Assembly: GCA_964443145.1 (NCBI GenBank)
Contig: CAYUBS010000112.1
Location: 1-9,639 of the forward strand
Direction: 5' to 3'
Origin: JAHEFT01 sp964443145
GTDB lineage: Bacteria; Pseudomonadota; Gammaproteobacteria; Xanthomonadales; SZUA-36
Length of the DNA: 9,639 nt
In this document: positions 1 through 6,374 of the stretch, piece after piece
Layout of the letters: every line of letters begins with the position of its first letter
Position numbering within the stretch: the first letter of the stretch is position 1
Notes under the pieces: model-generated
Seen by the model: the letters and a program-made list of their open reading frames with translations, nothing else
Told to the model about the DNA's origin: nothing
The model's database searches: none
Program-made: the position numbers and the translations under genes

Positions 1-56
1 AATAAAGGTGAAGGAGAAGAAATTCAGTCGAAGGCAACAATTACTTTTCTTTTCGA

Positions 57-62
57 TATACT
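57..62 (+). promoter_or_regulatory. Possible -10 element for the protease gene
   Basis: TATACT matches the sigma70 -10 consensus at five of six positions and lies about 46 bp before the chosen ATG at 109. It would give a leader of roughly 40 nt. The segment 17 bp upstream (34-39, GCAACA) shares only its last three bases (ACA) with TTGACA, so the -35 is weak. The rest of 1-90 is AT-rich and holds no convincing gene. Confidence 0.35.
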
Positions 63-94
63 GGCGCATCGAATAATAAACATCGCAAATATGA

Positions 95-99
95 AAGGA
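95..99 (+). promoter_or_regulatory. Shine-Dalgarno that selects ATG 109 for the protease
   Basis: AAGGA lies 9 nt before the ATG at 109. The in-frame ATG at 91 has no purine-rich site in front of it. The site falls inside codons 2-3 of the longer reading, so the real start is probably ATG 109. That start also gives a cleaner signal peptide. Confidence 0.6.
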
Positions 100-108
100 A
101 TCAAACTG

Positions 109-2958
109 ATGAATTCAAGGACGACCTGTTTCGGTAATTTTCGCTGGTCTGTATGTGTAATCGGGCTGCTGGCAGGATTTGTGTTTGCAGATGCTTTTGC
201 CCAGGACCTGCGCGCAACGGACACCGCGTTGGGTACCTTGATTGAACAACTGGCTGATCGTCGTAGCGATGGTCTGGTGATCGAAAAATCACCGGATGGT
301 GGCGACGTTGTTGACTTGCAAGGCCGTTTTCAGGAGGTTGTCCTCGGACAGATACTTCCCGATGGTCAGAGTATGGTGTCATGCGTGAACAGCGTCGCAC
401 AGGCCAACGTCTTTTTCGGTCGAAACCTCCTTTCCGGCGCACCTTTATCCACAGCCGAAAGTGACGCGCATGAAGCCCTGGTTGCCGAAGTCCGTAGCCA
501 CGGTATGAGCGCGCAGGAATACCAGTTTATTGGCGACTTGATCGCAAATAGGTCAGTGGATTTCCCGGCAGCTTCCTCCACCATCACTATCGTCAATAAT
601 GATGGCGCCGGAGAGGGGTTTAATGACCCGGGCGCCCCTTTCGATGACGGACCCACCAGCGCCCCGGGAGCTACGCTGGGTGAACAACGCCTTGCCCTGT
701 TCAATGCAGCAGCTCAAGTCTGGAGTGATTTTCTGGATAGTGCAGTGACCATCCAGGTCAGGGCCCAGTTCAATCCACTGACTCCATGCTCGACCGGTGG
801 TGGTGTTTTAGGTAGCGCCGGGTCAACGACAGTGCATGCTAACTTTGCCAATGCAGAATTTGCCAATACCTGGTATCACCAGGCGCCTGCCAACAAGAGA
901 TTTGGCTCTGACCTGAATGTTAATCCGGATATCAATGCGACGTTCAACCTGGATGTAGATACCGGGTGCCTTGGTCCCACCAGGCGCTTCTCTTATAGAC
1001 TCGACAATACAGCTGCACCAGGTCTTATAAACCTGTTCGTGGTTTTACTGCACGAAATCGGTCATGGCCTGGGGTCGTCCAGTTTTACAAATGGCCAGAC
1101 AGGGGTCTTTTTTGGCGGCCTTCCCGACCTTTGGGCGCGCAAGCTTTACGACAAAGCAATCGATAAAACCTGGTTTGAGATGGATGATGCCGAGCGTGTC
1201 ACATCAGCGTTGAGTATAGACAAATTGCTATGGGATGGTGCCAATGTGCGCAATGCATCCGGATTTTTGACGGCAGGCCGTGAGGCTTCAACCGGTCGTG
1301 TTGAAATGTACACACCCAACCCGTTTCAGGGGGGGTCTTCGGTTTCTCACTACAACACGGCTGCGTTACCCAATCTGCTGATGGAGCCTTCGATCAACAG
1401 CGGTTTGCCGCTGACGCTGGATCTGACAAGGCAGCAGATGCGCGACATTGGCTGGTATCGCGACACCACCAACGACCTTGTGCCTGATACGATCACCAGC
1501 GTCTTACCCAGCGGCGGCACTTTGAAACCGGGCGATCCGCAAACCATCAGCTGGACTAATACCGGTGGGTTTATCCGCAATGTAACGATTGAGCTTTCGT
1601 TGGATGGCGGTGCCACGTACCCCACCGTTATAGCCTCGGATATAGCCAATACCGGCTCCTATGCATGGACGGTACCCGCCAGCGTGACCACAACGGCTAA
1701 GGTTCGGGTACGCGAGCATGATTTTCTCGCACCGCTTGGGCAGTCTTCTGCCAATTTCGGGATCAGTAGCAATACAGCACCGAGCTTCACTCCGGCGTCG
1801 GCCATTGCCCGCCAGCAGGGTAGCCCTGGAGGCGCTGCGGTTGTCGTGGGTGCGGCCAGTGATGCTGAGACTGCTAATGGCAGTTTGGGCGTAACACAGG
1901 TTGGCGACGGTACGGCCACGGGTATTAGCGTGGGCAGCATCAGTAACAGCGCGGGCACGGTATCGGCCACGCTGGCAGCTTCCTGCACAGCAACCACCGG
2001 CACGGTCCGTTTCCGGGCTACAGACCCCGGAGGTCTTACCGGCGATGGCGACCTGCAACTGAACGTGACTGCCAATACCGCACCCGTCCTGACTTATGCC
2101 AATAGCGGTGTGATTTTGGGTGCTGCCACCTCGGTCAACCCGGCCAGCGGACCGAGTGACAATGGCTCAGTGGCTTCCGTGATCGTGCAAAACAAAGGAA
2201 CCTATACCGGAACGATTTCAGTTGACGGCGCGGGTGTCGTTTCCATCTCGAATGCAGCACCGTCCGGCCCGCATACGATTACCATTCGTGCCACGGACAA
2301 TTGCTCAACCGTCACGGACGCGACGTTCCAGTTGCAGGTGGACAATACTGCCCCGACGTTTACTCCAGCGGGTGACATTGATCGCCAGCAGGGCAGTGAA
2401 GCGGGAGCTGCAGTCACAATCGGTGCGGTAGACGATGCACAGACTCCGGTGGGTGACCTTGTGGTGACCGAGGTTGCCGGTGGAACGGCCACGGGTATTA
2501 CCGTGGGAAGCATCAGTAACAGCGTCGGCACGATATCGGCCACGTTGGCGGCATCATGTACTGCTACCGCCGGCACGGTCCGCTTCCAGGTATCGGATGG
2601 CAGCCTGAGCGGCACGGGTGATTTGAATCTGAATGTGGAACTCAATGAGAAACCGACCTTGGGTTCCTACGACGACACACTCCTCACAGAGGGCGGGGGA
2701 ACAGTGGTCAGTCCGGATGCGGTACCCACCGACAACGGTAGTGTCGATAGCATCAGTGCAACCGTATTACCGGTGACCTTTGCGGGAACACTGGGTGCTG
2801 ACCTGGTAACGGGTGACGTGACCATAGCGGGTGCATCGCCGATCGACTCCTACGTGATAACAGTGACCGTTACAGATAATTGTGAAGCGACAGAGCAGAG
2901 TGAAATCAAGCTGGAGGTGATTGGTGAGGTGGTATTCAAGGACGGCTTCGAAGAGTAG
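109..2958 (+). CDS. Secreted zinc metalloprotease-like protein with duplicated C-terminal beta-sandwich modules
   Basis: Probable exported zinc endopeptidase of 949 residues, counted from ATG 109; an in-frame ATG at 91 would add six. Residues 1-31 form a Sec signal peptide with a hydrophobic core ending DAFA before QDLRA. Residues 32 to about 150 are an N-terminal region that may be a propeptide. The catalytic domain carries H315-E-I-G-H319-G-L-G. Position 11 of the usual metzincin HExxHxxGxxH motif is Ser, so the third ligand is probably H414 in GSSVSHY, followed by a Met-turn at M425 in LLMEP. That spacing resembles leishmanolysin-type proteases. Residues about 456-553 look like a Kre9/Ig-like domain (SGGTLKPGDPQTISWT). 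Residues 555-940 hold two copies of a two-module unit, each with a Cys in AASC and another in DNC. The protein ends VVFKDGFEE. No partner gene shares its strand nearby. The substrate is unknown. The family call is confident; activity is inferred from the ligand set. Confidence 0.85.
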   Translation: MNSRTTCFGNFRWSVCVIGLLAGFVFADAFAQDLRATDTALGTLIEQLADRRSDGLVIEKSPDGGDVVDLQGRFQEVVLGQILPDGQSMVSCVNSVAQANVFFGRNLLSGAPLSTAESDAHEALVAEVRSHGMSAQEYQFIGDLIANRSVDFPAASSTITIVNNDGAGEGFNDPGAPFDDGPTSAPGATLGEQRLALFNAAAQVWSDFLDSAVTIQVRAQFNPLTPCSTGGGVLGSAGSTTVHANFANAEFANTWYHQAPANKRFGSDLNVNPDINATFNLDVDTGCLGPTRRFSYRLDNTAAPGLINLFVVLLHEIGHGLGSSSFTNGQTGVFFGGLPDLWARKLYDKAIDKTWFEMDDAERVTSALSIDKLLWDGANVRNASGFLTAGREASTGRVEMYTPNPFQGGSSVSHYNTAALPNLLMEPSINSGLPLTLDLTRQQMRDIGWYRDTTNDLVPDTITSVLPSGGTLKPGDPQTISWTNTGGFIRNVTIELSLDGGATYPTVIASDIANTGSYAWTVPASVTTTAKVRVREHDFLAPLGQSSANFGISSNTAPSFTPASAIARQQGSPGGAAVVVGAASDAETANGSLGVTQVGDGTATGISVGSISNSAGTVSATLAASCTATTGTVRFRATDPGGLTGDGDLQLNVTANTAPVLTYANSGVILGAATSVNPASGPSDNGSVASVIVQNKGTYTGTISVDGAGVVSISNAAPSGPHTITIRATDNCSTVTDATFQLQVDNTAPTFTPAGDIDRQQGSEAGAAVTIGAVDDAQTPVGDLVVTEVAGGTATGITVGSISNSVGTISATLAASCTATAGTVRFQVSDGSLSGTGDLNLNVELNEKPTLGSYDDTLLTEGGGTVVSPDAVPTDNGSVDSISATVLPVTFAGTLGADLVTGDVTIAGASPIDSYVITVTVTDNCEATEQSEIKLEVIGEVVFKDGFEE
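1771..2922 (+). repeat. In-frame tandem duplication of a ~191-codon unit inside the protease gene
   Basis: Unit 1 runs from 1771 (NTAPSFTP) to 2343, and unit 2 from 2344 (NTAPTFTP) to about 2922. Each unit contains an A module of about 100 residues and a B module of about 90, with B starting at 2074 (NTAPVLTY) and 2644 (NEKPTLG). The best-conserved stretch, 1912-2014 against 2485-2587, is offset by exactly 573 bp. By hand count it differs at 14 of 103 bases, about 86% identity. Other parts of the unit have diverged much further. The modules resemble cadherin/Ig-like folds of secreted bacterial proteins. Confidence 0.85.
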
Positions 2959-2960
2959 TT

Positions 2961-3593
2961 CTAGCTGTTGGCGCGCACAAACGAGTTGAAACGCATCTCC
3001 TGACCGATGCTGGTTTCCGGGCCGTGCCCGGGAACCACGACCGCCGCTTCGTCCAGGCAATAGATACGTTGCTGGATAGAGGTTTTTAGCTGTGCAGCAT
3101 TGCCGCCTGGAAAATCAGTTCGGCCAACCGATCCCATGAACAACGTGTCGCCGGCGATCAACAGGCTGGATTCCTCGAAATAGAAGCTGGTTGAACCTGG
3201 CGTGTGGCCCGGCGTGTGGATGCAATTGCCACCGCATTCAAGGTCCTGCTCGTCTTCGATCCAGTGATCCGGGTCACCTATCGGCGAGTAGGGAACACCC
3301 CACATCTGGCACTGTTGTTCTAACGCGTCCCACAAGTTCTTATCAGAACGGTGTAACCAGACCGGGGCGCCGGTCTGCTTACGGATTTCGCCGGCGGCGA
3401 GGATGTGATCCAGGTGCGCATGCGTGTGGATGATGCCCACGATGCGCAGCCCCAGTGCTTTGACCGTCGCCATGATCCGTGCGGCATCCCCACCCGGATC
3501 AAAGACATAGCCGGTGCCGGTTTCGGTGTCTCCGATAATGGTGCAATTGCACTGCAACGGTCCAACAGGAAATGATTCTCGTACGATATTCAA
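2961..3593 (-). CDS. MBL-fold metallo-hydrolase, glyoxalase II (YcbL-like) type
   Basis: Cytoplasmic metallo-beta-lactamase-fold hydrolase of 210 residues, the short form without the long C-terminal helical domain of classical glyoxalase II. The full dinuclear metal set is visible: H58-x-H60-x-D62-H63 in THAHLDH, H130 in the TPGHTPGS motif, D149 in AGDTLF, and H190 in VPGHGP. The segments GSVGRTDFPGG and QQRIYCLD are typical of the YcbL group, which hydrolyses glutathione or other thioesters in characterised members. The substrate here is not shown. The start is TTG at 3593. The same frame has TAG three codons upstream, and AAGGA lies 9 nt before the TTG, so no upstream alternative exists. 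It is the last gene of a three-gene operon. Its stop lies 2 bp from the stop of the convergent protease gene. No signal peptide is present. Confidence 0.9.
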   Translation of the reverse strand: MNIVRESFPVGPLQCNCTIIGDTETGTGYVFDPGGDAARIMATVKALGLRIVGIIHTHAHLDHILAAGEIRKQTGAPVWLHRSDKNLWDALEQQCQMWGVPYSPIGDPDHWIEDEQDLECGGNCIHTPGHTPGSTSFYFEESSLLIAGDTLFMGSVGRTDFPGGNAAQLKTSIQQRIYCLDEAAVVVPGHGPETSIGQEMRFNSFVRANS

Positions 3594-3602
3594 TGGACTC
3601 TA

Positions 3603-3607
3603 TCCTT
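3603..3607 (-). promoter_or_regulatory. Shine-Dalgarno of the MBL gene overlapping the upstream stop
   Basis: On the minus strand the sequence reads TGAAGGATAG. The TGA (3609-3607) ends the serine hydrolase gene, and its last base begins AAGGA, which sits 9 nt before the TTG start at 3593. A ribosome finishing the upstream gene would be placed on this site, so translation of the two genes is probably coupled. Confidence 0.65.
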
Positions 3608-4899
3608 CAGGCAGAGGGTGGCCGAAAGGCCTTTGATGGTATTTCAGCATATTCGCGACTGAATGTTCTGTTAATTTCGTTTATCAACCCTAAGAGCGGC
3701 ACGATGTGGGGACTGACAATTGCTTTACCCGTGGTCAGTAGTGCCACTGAAATACCGCGCTCCGGATCAGCCCAGGTAAAGATGTTTGAAAGGCCGATGT
3801 GCCCGAAAGCCTGCGGGTTGTCACCTCCCAGAAGTCCGAACCGTTTGTTTCCGAGCATGAAGCCCAGGCTGTAGCGGACCGGTAAACCCAGTGTGAGATC
3901 AAACTCCCAGAAGCTCTGCTCTGCCGTCGCATGGCGAACGGTCTTTGGAGCAAATATTTGCTCGCCGTTCCATTCACCACTCCTGAGCATGCACTGGTAA
4001 AACTGTGAAACTTCGTCAGCTGATGCGCATATATTGGCCGATGGAATGATGGCCGTCAGAAAGCGTGGGTCATTGGATAATTCCACAACATCTTTCATAC
4101 TCGCCCCCAGCGCACGTTGCAGCAGTTGCTTGAACGGCGGGAGAAGAGGGTAGCCCGTCATTGCATTTTGCGCGACGCTATCTACCTTTGCCGGTGTTAC
4201 CCCGCAACTCAAGCCGCGCAGGCCGAGGGGACGGGATATCTTCTGCCTCAATAACTTTCGGAAATCACTGCCGGTTGCCCGCGCGACCACTTCTCCAAGG
4301 ATGTAGCCACCGGTAACCGCATGATAGGCCAGTGCGCGTCCGGGTTGAGACGTAAGCTTTGCCTTGCAAAGCAGGTCCATGACCGCTGCGGGATCGGCCA
4401 GCACCTCAGCGTCAACGGCCTCCGCTGGCAGGCTGGGTACTCCGGCCCGGTGAGCCAGTACATGCCGTATGGTGATCTTGTCCTTGCCGCTCTGGGAAAA
4501 TTCCGGGATGTAGTCGCAAACCCGATCGTCTATCCGCAGGATGTTTTCTTCATCGAGCTTGTGCATCACCATGGCGCTTACGGCTTTTGACGCCGAGAAA
4601 ATATTGATGGGGGTGTTGAGGGTAATGGGCACCTTTGGACTGGCGGGGGCATCACCAGGCCCATTGCCGGAGGCATGACCGATAGCGCGGTGCATGACAC
4701 GGCGTCCGTTGTGCCGGATGCAAAGCTGTATCGCAGGATGTGCGCCTGAGCGGTAGAGTTGCTCGGTAAGCTGCCATATTCGGCGGATCTGCTCGGCACC
4801 AATCGCTGGTGTATCTGCGGGTTCTTCTTTGCCGATACGTGTGATGGGTTCCAGAGATGCCGGAACCCGGCAACGCGGAATTGGGTTCAACCAATTCAT
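3607..4899 (-). CDS. Serine hydrolase of the class C beta-lactamase/family VIII esterase fold
   Basis: A 430-residue protein of the beta-lactamase-related family (AmpC-like fold), most likely an esterase or amidase rather than an antibiotic-resistance enzyme. The nucleophile motif S102-A-S-K105 is in NIFSASKAV. The second motif is Y192-H-A, where classical class C enzymes have Y-x-N. The third is H367-I-G369 in AFGHIGLSN, which replaces the K-T-G of true beta-lactamases and is common in esterase-type members. Other family marks are RHVLAHRAG (145-153) and LGFMLGNKRFG (345-355). There is no signal peptide, so it is probably cytoplasmic, unlike periplasmic AmpC. ATG 4899 is well supported by AGGAG seven bases upstream. 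It is the middle gene of a minus-strand operon, 29 bp after the DUF2505 gene and 13 bp before the MBL gene. The fold assignment is firm; the substrate is unknown. Confidence 0.88.
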   Translation of the reverse strand: MNWLNPIPRCRVPASLEPITRIGKEEPADTPAIGAEQIRRIWQLTEQLYRSGAHPAIQLCIRHNGRRVMHRAIGHASGNGPGDAPASPKVPITLNTPINIFSASKAVSAMVMHKLDEENILRIDDRVCDYIPEFSQSGKDKITIRHVLAHRAGVPSLPAEAVDAEVLADPAAVMDLLCKAKLTSQPGRALAYHAVTGGYILGEVVARATGSDFRKLLRQKISRPLGLRGLSCGVTPAKVDSVAQNAMTGYPLLPPFKQLLQRALGASMKDVVELSNDPRFLTAIIPSANICASADEVSQFYQCMLRSGEWNGEQIFAPKTVRHATAEQSFWEFDLTLGLPVRYSLGFMLGNKRFGLLGGDNPQAFGHIGLSNIFTWADPERGISVALLTTGKAIVSPHIVPLLGLINEINRTFSREYAEIPSKAFRPPSA

Positions 4900-4906
4900 A
4901 GAAATG

Positions 4907-4911
4907 CTCCT
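4907..4911 (-). promoter_or_regulatory. Shine-Dalgarno of the serine hydrolase
   Basis: On the minus strand AGGAG precedes the ATG (4899-4897) by 7 nt, a near-ideal site that fixes this start. It lies in the 29-bp gap after the DUF2505 gene, so independent initiation is possible here, unlike at the next junction. Confidence 0.7.
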
Positions 4912-4928
4912 GAAGTCAGTTGAAGCTG

Positions 4929-5414
4929 CTAAGCGCTGTCTGAATCCAGGTAATTTCTGAGGTATTCGAGTTCATCGGTAGCACCCTTCGCCGTTTGGCC
5001 CAGAATGTATTTTTGCACCTGGCGTCCGACAAAAGGAATTATTACCTTGACCTTGTGGGAGACGCTGTAGCGGCAACCGGTTTCTGTGGGTATCAGTTCA
5101 AAGGTACCAAAAATGGTGACCGGTTGATCCCGGACCTCCAGCGTCCAGTGGCCTTGCCAGCCTTTTCCTTCTGCATCCCACTGCTCTGTCATGTCCATAG
5201 TATTCAGAGGGTTAAATAGCTTGGCGAGTGCGCCAGGCAGGTCACGGCGCACTTCGCGCACTGCGCTGACCATGGTCCTTCCTTTCGACTCTTCCGCCTC
5301 ACATTCAGAACTGAGCTCTCCCAGAGCCAGGTTTCTGTCAGTCAAAAACTCAGGGTCTGTCAGGGCCTCAAATATGGATTTGACGGGTAGTTCGTAATCA
5401 GCGTGAATCGTCAC
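4929..5414 (-). CDS. DUF2505 family, START-like (SRPBCC) protein
   Basis: A 161-residue protein resembling DUF2505, a family in the START/Bet v1 superfamily of hydrophobic-ligand-binding cavity proteins. Visible hallmarks are the opening ADYELPVKSIFEALTDPEFL (a strand, then the helix typical of START-like folds), the alternating strands TEQWDAEGKGWQGHWTLEV, and a closing helix from about residue 130 (GRQVQKYILGQTAKG). There is no signal peptide or membrane segment, so it is probably cytoplasmic. The start is GTG at 5414 with GAGGG four bases upstream; the frame meets TAA further upstream with no ATG between. It is the first gene of the minus-strand operon with the two hydrolases, which suggests a ligand-binding role in the same process, but no function is established for the family. 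The exact family name is from recognition of the sequence, not a search. Confidence 0.72.
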   Translation of the reverse strand: MTIHADYELPVKSIFEALTDPEFLTDRNLALGELSSECEAEESKGRTMVSAVREVRRDLPGALAKLFNPLNTMDMTEQWDAEGKGWQGHWTLEVRDQPVTIFGTFELIPTETGCRYSVSHKVKVIIPFVGRQVQKYILGQTAKGATDELEYLRNYLDSDSA

Positions 5415-5460
5415 AGGACCCTCTTCTTTGGTTATTGGTTACGTTAGAACTGGCATGACC

Positions 5461-5466
5461 ACTATA
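5461..5466 (-). promoter_or_regulatory. Possible -10 element for the minus-strand operon
   Basis: On the minus strand TATAGT matches the -10 consensus at five of six positions and sits inside the run GGTATATAGT. It would start a leader of about 40 nt before the GTG at 5414. No good -35 is visible 16-18 bp upstream, so the site would be weak or activator-dependent. Confidence 0.33.
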
Positions 5467-5529
5467 TACCTCTCGAAGATTTGCTGCGTTGCGATTCGCC
5501 GCTGCCAAGTTGTAAATGGCTGCTTGATG

Positions 5530-5535
5530 TACAAT
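5530..5535 (+). promoter_or_regulatory. Possible -10 element for the DUF4956-SulP-GT41 cluster
   Basis: TACAAT matches the -10 consensus at five of six positions, about 33 bp before the GTG at 5568. A TTGTAA at 5510-5515 resembles a -35, but the spacing is only 14 bp, below the usual 16-18. The rest of the 153-bp divergent region 5415-5567 shows no other strong element. Confidence 0.28.
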
Positions 5536-5567
5536 CGGGACACCGATAATGACAGGTAAGAATTTTT

Positions 5568-6341
5568 GTGGCCGACCCAAATCCAGAAACCAGCGAGCAG
5601 CCCCCCTTGGTAGACCCATCGCAATATTTGCCGCCGCATGACCGGGGTTTCAGTCTTTTGCTCAAAATTGCCGGCTATCACCTGATGCTGGCCGTAGTAG
5701 CGATTTCCCTGGCATTGATCTTCCCTGATTTCATAGACCAGCTGCCTATCGGCGGTATCAATGAACTGGCTGAAGGGGGCGATCTGAGAATCTTCAATGT
5801 TGACGAGTCGGCCCCGCCAGCCGAAGACATTCAGATTGTCGAGACGTTTATCCAAACGACCAACAAGTTTGACCGCCTGGGTTACGCCAGGCAATTAACC
5901 ATTGTGCTGATTGTCGTATGGCTTTTGATGTGGCCGGTCTCCTGGGTACACAGAGGCATTCACAAGGCCAGCGCGCATGATCATTCGCTGGACGAAACGA
6001 CCCTGGTACTGCCGGGTATCGTGGCGTCCATCGTGCTGGTGGTCCAGCACAGTCTGGCGCTGGCGTTCAGTCTCGCGGGCATTGTTGCTGGTGTGCATTT
6101 CAGACGGGCCCTGCAGGATACCTACGATGCGTTGTTTATCCTGGTGGCTGTGGGCACCGGCCTGGCTGCAGGTGTCCGGTCACTGGAAATCGCAGCCGTC
6201 CTGACGGTATTTTTCTGTTACGCGACGCTCTACGTTTATTACCTGGGTGACGGCCTTGAATCGCACCATGAAGCGCATCGCCAGGCGCTCAAGGAAGAAC
6301 GCAAGCGGGAAGAAGCAATGCGACAGCAAAACAAGCAGTGA
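5568..6341 (+). CDS. DUF4956-like integral membrane protein
   Basis: A 257-residue inner-membrane protein with about five hydrophobic segments: roughly 29-51, 109-126, 147-172, 187-203 and 206-225. A polar loop of about 55 residues (52-108) follows the first helix. A charged C-terminal tail (232-257, rich in E, K, R, H and Q) follows the last. The block from F168 SLAGIVAGVHFRR through D184-x-x-D187 to the Gly-rich GTGLAAG (196-202) matches the core I associate with DUF4956, where R-F-R is followed by a D-x-x-D-type segment and a Gly-rich helix. No biochemical role is assigned to that family; some members lie near polyphosphate polymerase (VTC-type) genes. The start is GTG: the frame has TGA at 5550-5552 and no other start codon between, and a modest AGGT lies 10 bp upstream. 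The SulP gene follows after 33 bp. A role as an accessory to that transporter is inference. Confidence 0.72.
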   Translation: MADPNPETSEQPPLVDPSQYLPPHDRGFSLLLKIAGYHLMLAVVAISLALIFPDFIDQLPIGGINELAEGGDLRIFNVDESAPPAEDIQIVETFIQTTNKFDRLGYARQLTIVLIVVWLLMWPVSWVHRGIHKASAHDHSLDETTLVLPGIVASIVLVVQHSLALAFSLAGIVAGVHFRRALQDTYDALFILVAVGTGLAAGVRSLEIAAVLTVFFCYATLYVYYLGDGLESHHEAHRQALKEERKREEAMRQQNKQ

Positions 6342-6348
6342 CCCCATC

Positions 6349-6364
6349 GTTAATTTTTATTAAC
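6349..6364 (+). other. Short inverted repeat between the DUF4956-like and SulP genes
   Basis: GTTAAT and ATTAAC form a perfect 6-bp inverted repeat around a TTTT loop, in the 33-bp gap before the SulP start. The stem is almost all A-T with no following T-run, so it is too weak for a rho-independent terminator. It could be a protein-binding palindrome or chance in AT-rich sequence. It also includes a TAA in the frame of the upstream gene, ten bases after that gene's TGA. Confidence 0.3.
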
Positions 6365-6374
6365 TGAAATTCTG

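Noticed and set aside
24..224. Minus-strand 66-codon open frame at the left edge
   Set aside because: It overlaps the signal-peptide region of the protease gene and has no recognisable sequence. It is most simply a shadow.
1504..2645. Minus-strand open frames opposite the repeat modules of the protease gene
   Set aside because: They appear at equivalent places in both repeat units and are explained by the codon pattern of the sense strand. None has a convincing start context or recognisable domain.
1771..2922. Repeated DNA considered as a CRISPR array or mobile element
   Set aside because: There are only two long, in-frame, protein-coding copies with no spacers, terminal inverted repeats or target duplications. 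It is a domain duplication.
3572..3874. Plus-strand 100-codon open frame across the start of the MBL gene and the end of the serine hydrolase
   Set aside because: It overlaps two well-supported minus-strand genes and their junction, and its translation shows no domain.
3607..4899. Serine hydrolase considered as a beta-lactam resistance gene
   Set aside because: It has no signal peptide, no KTG motif and no Y-x-N motif. Its features fit the esterase-like side of the family.
6349..6364. Inverted repeat considered as a rho-independent terminator
   Set aside because: The stem is 6 bp and almost entirely A-T, and no T-run follows it. It would not be stable enough to terminate.
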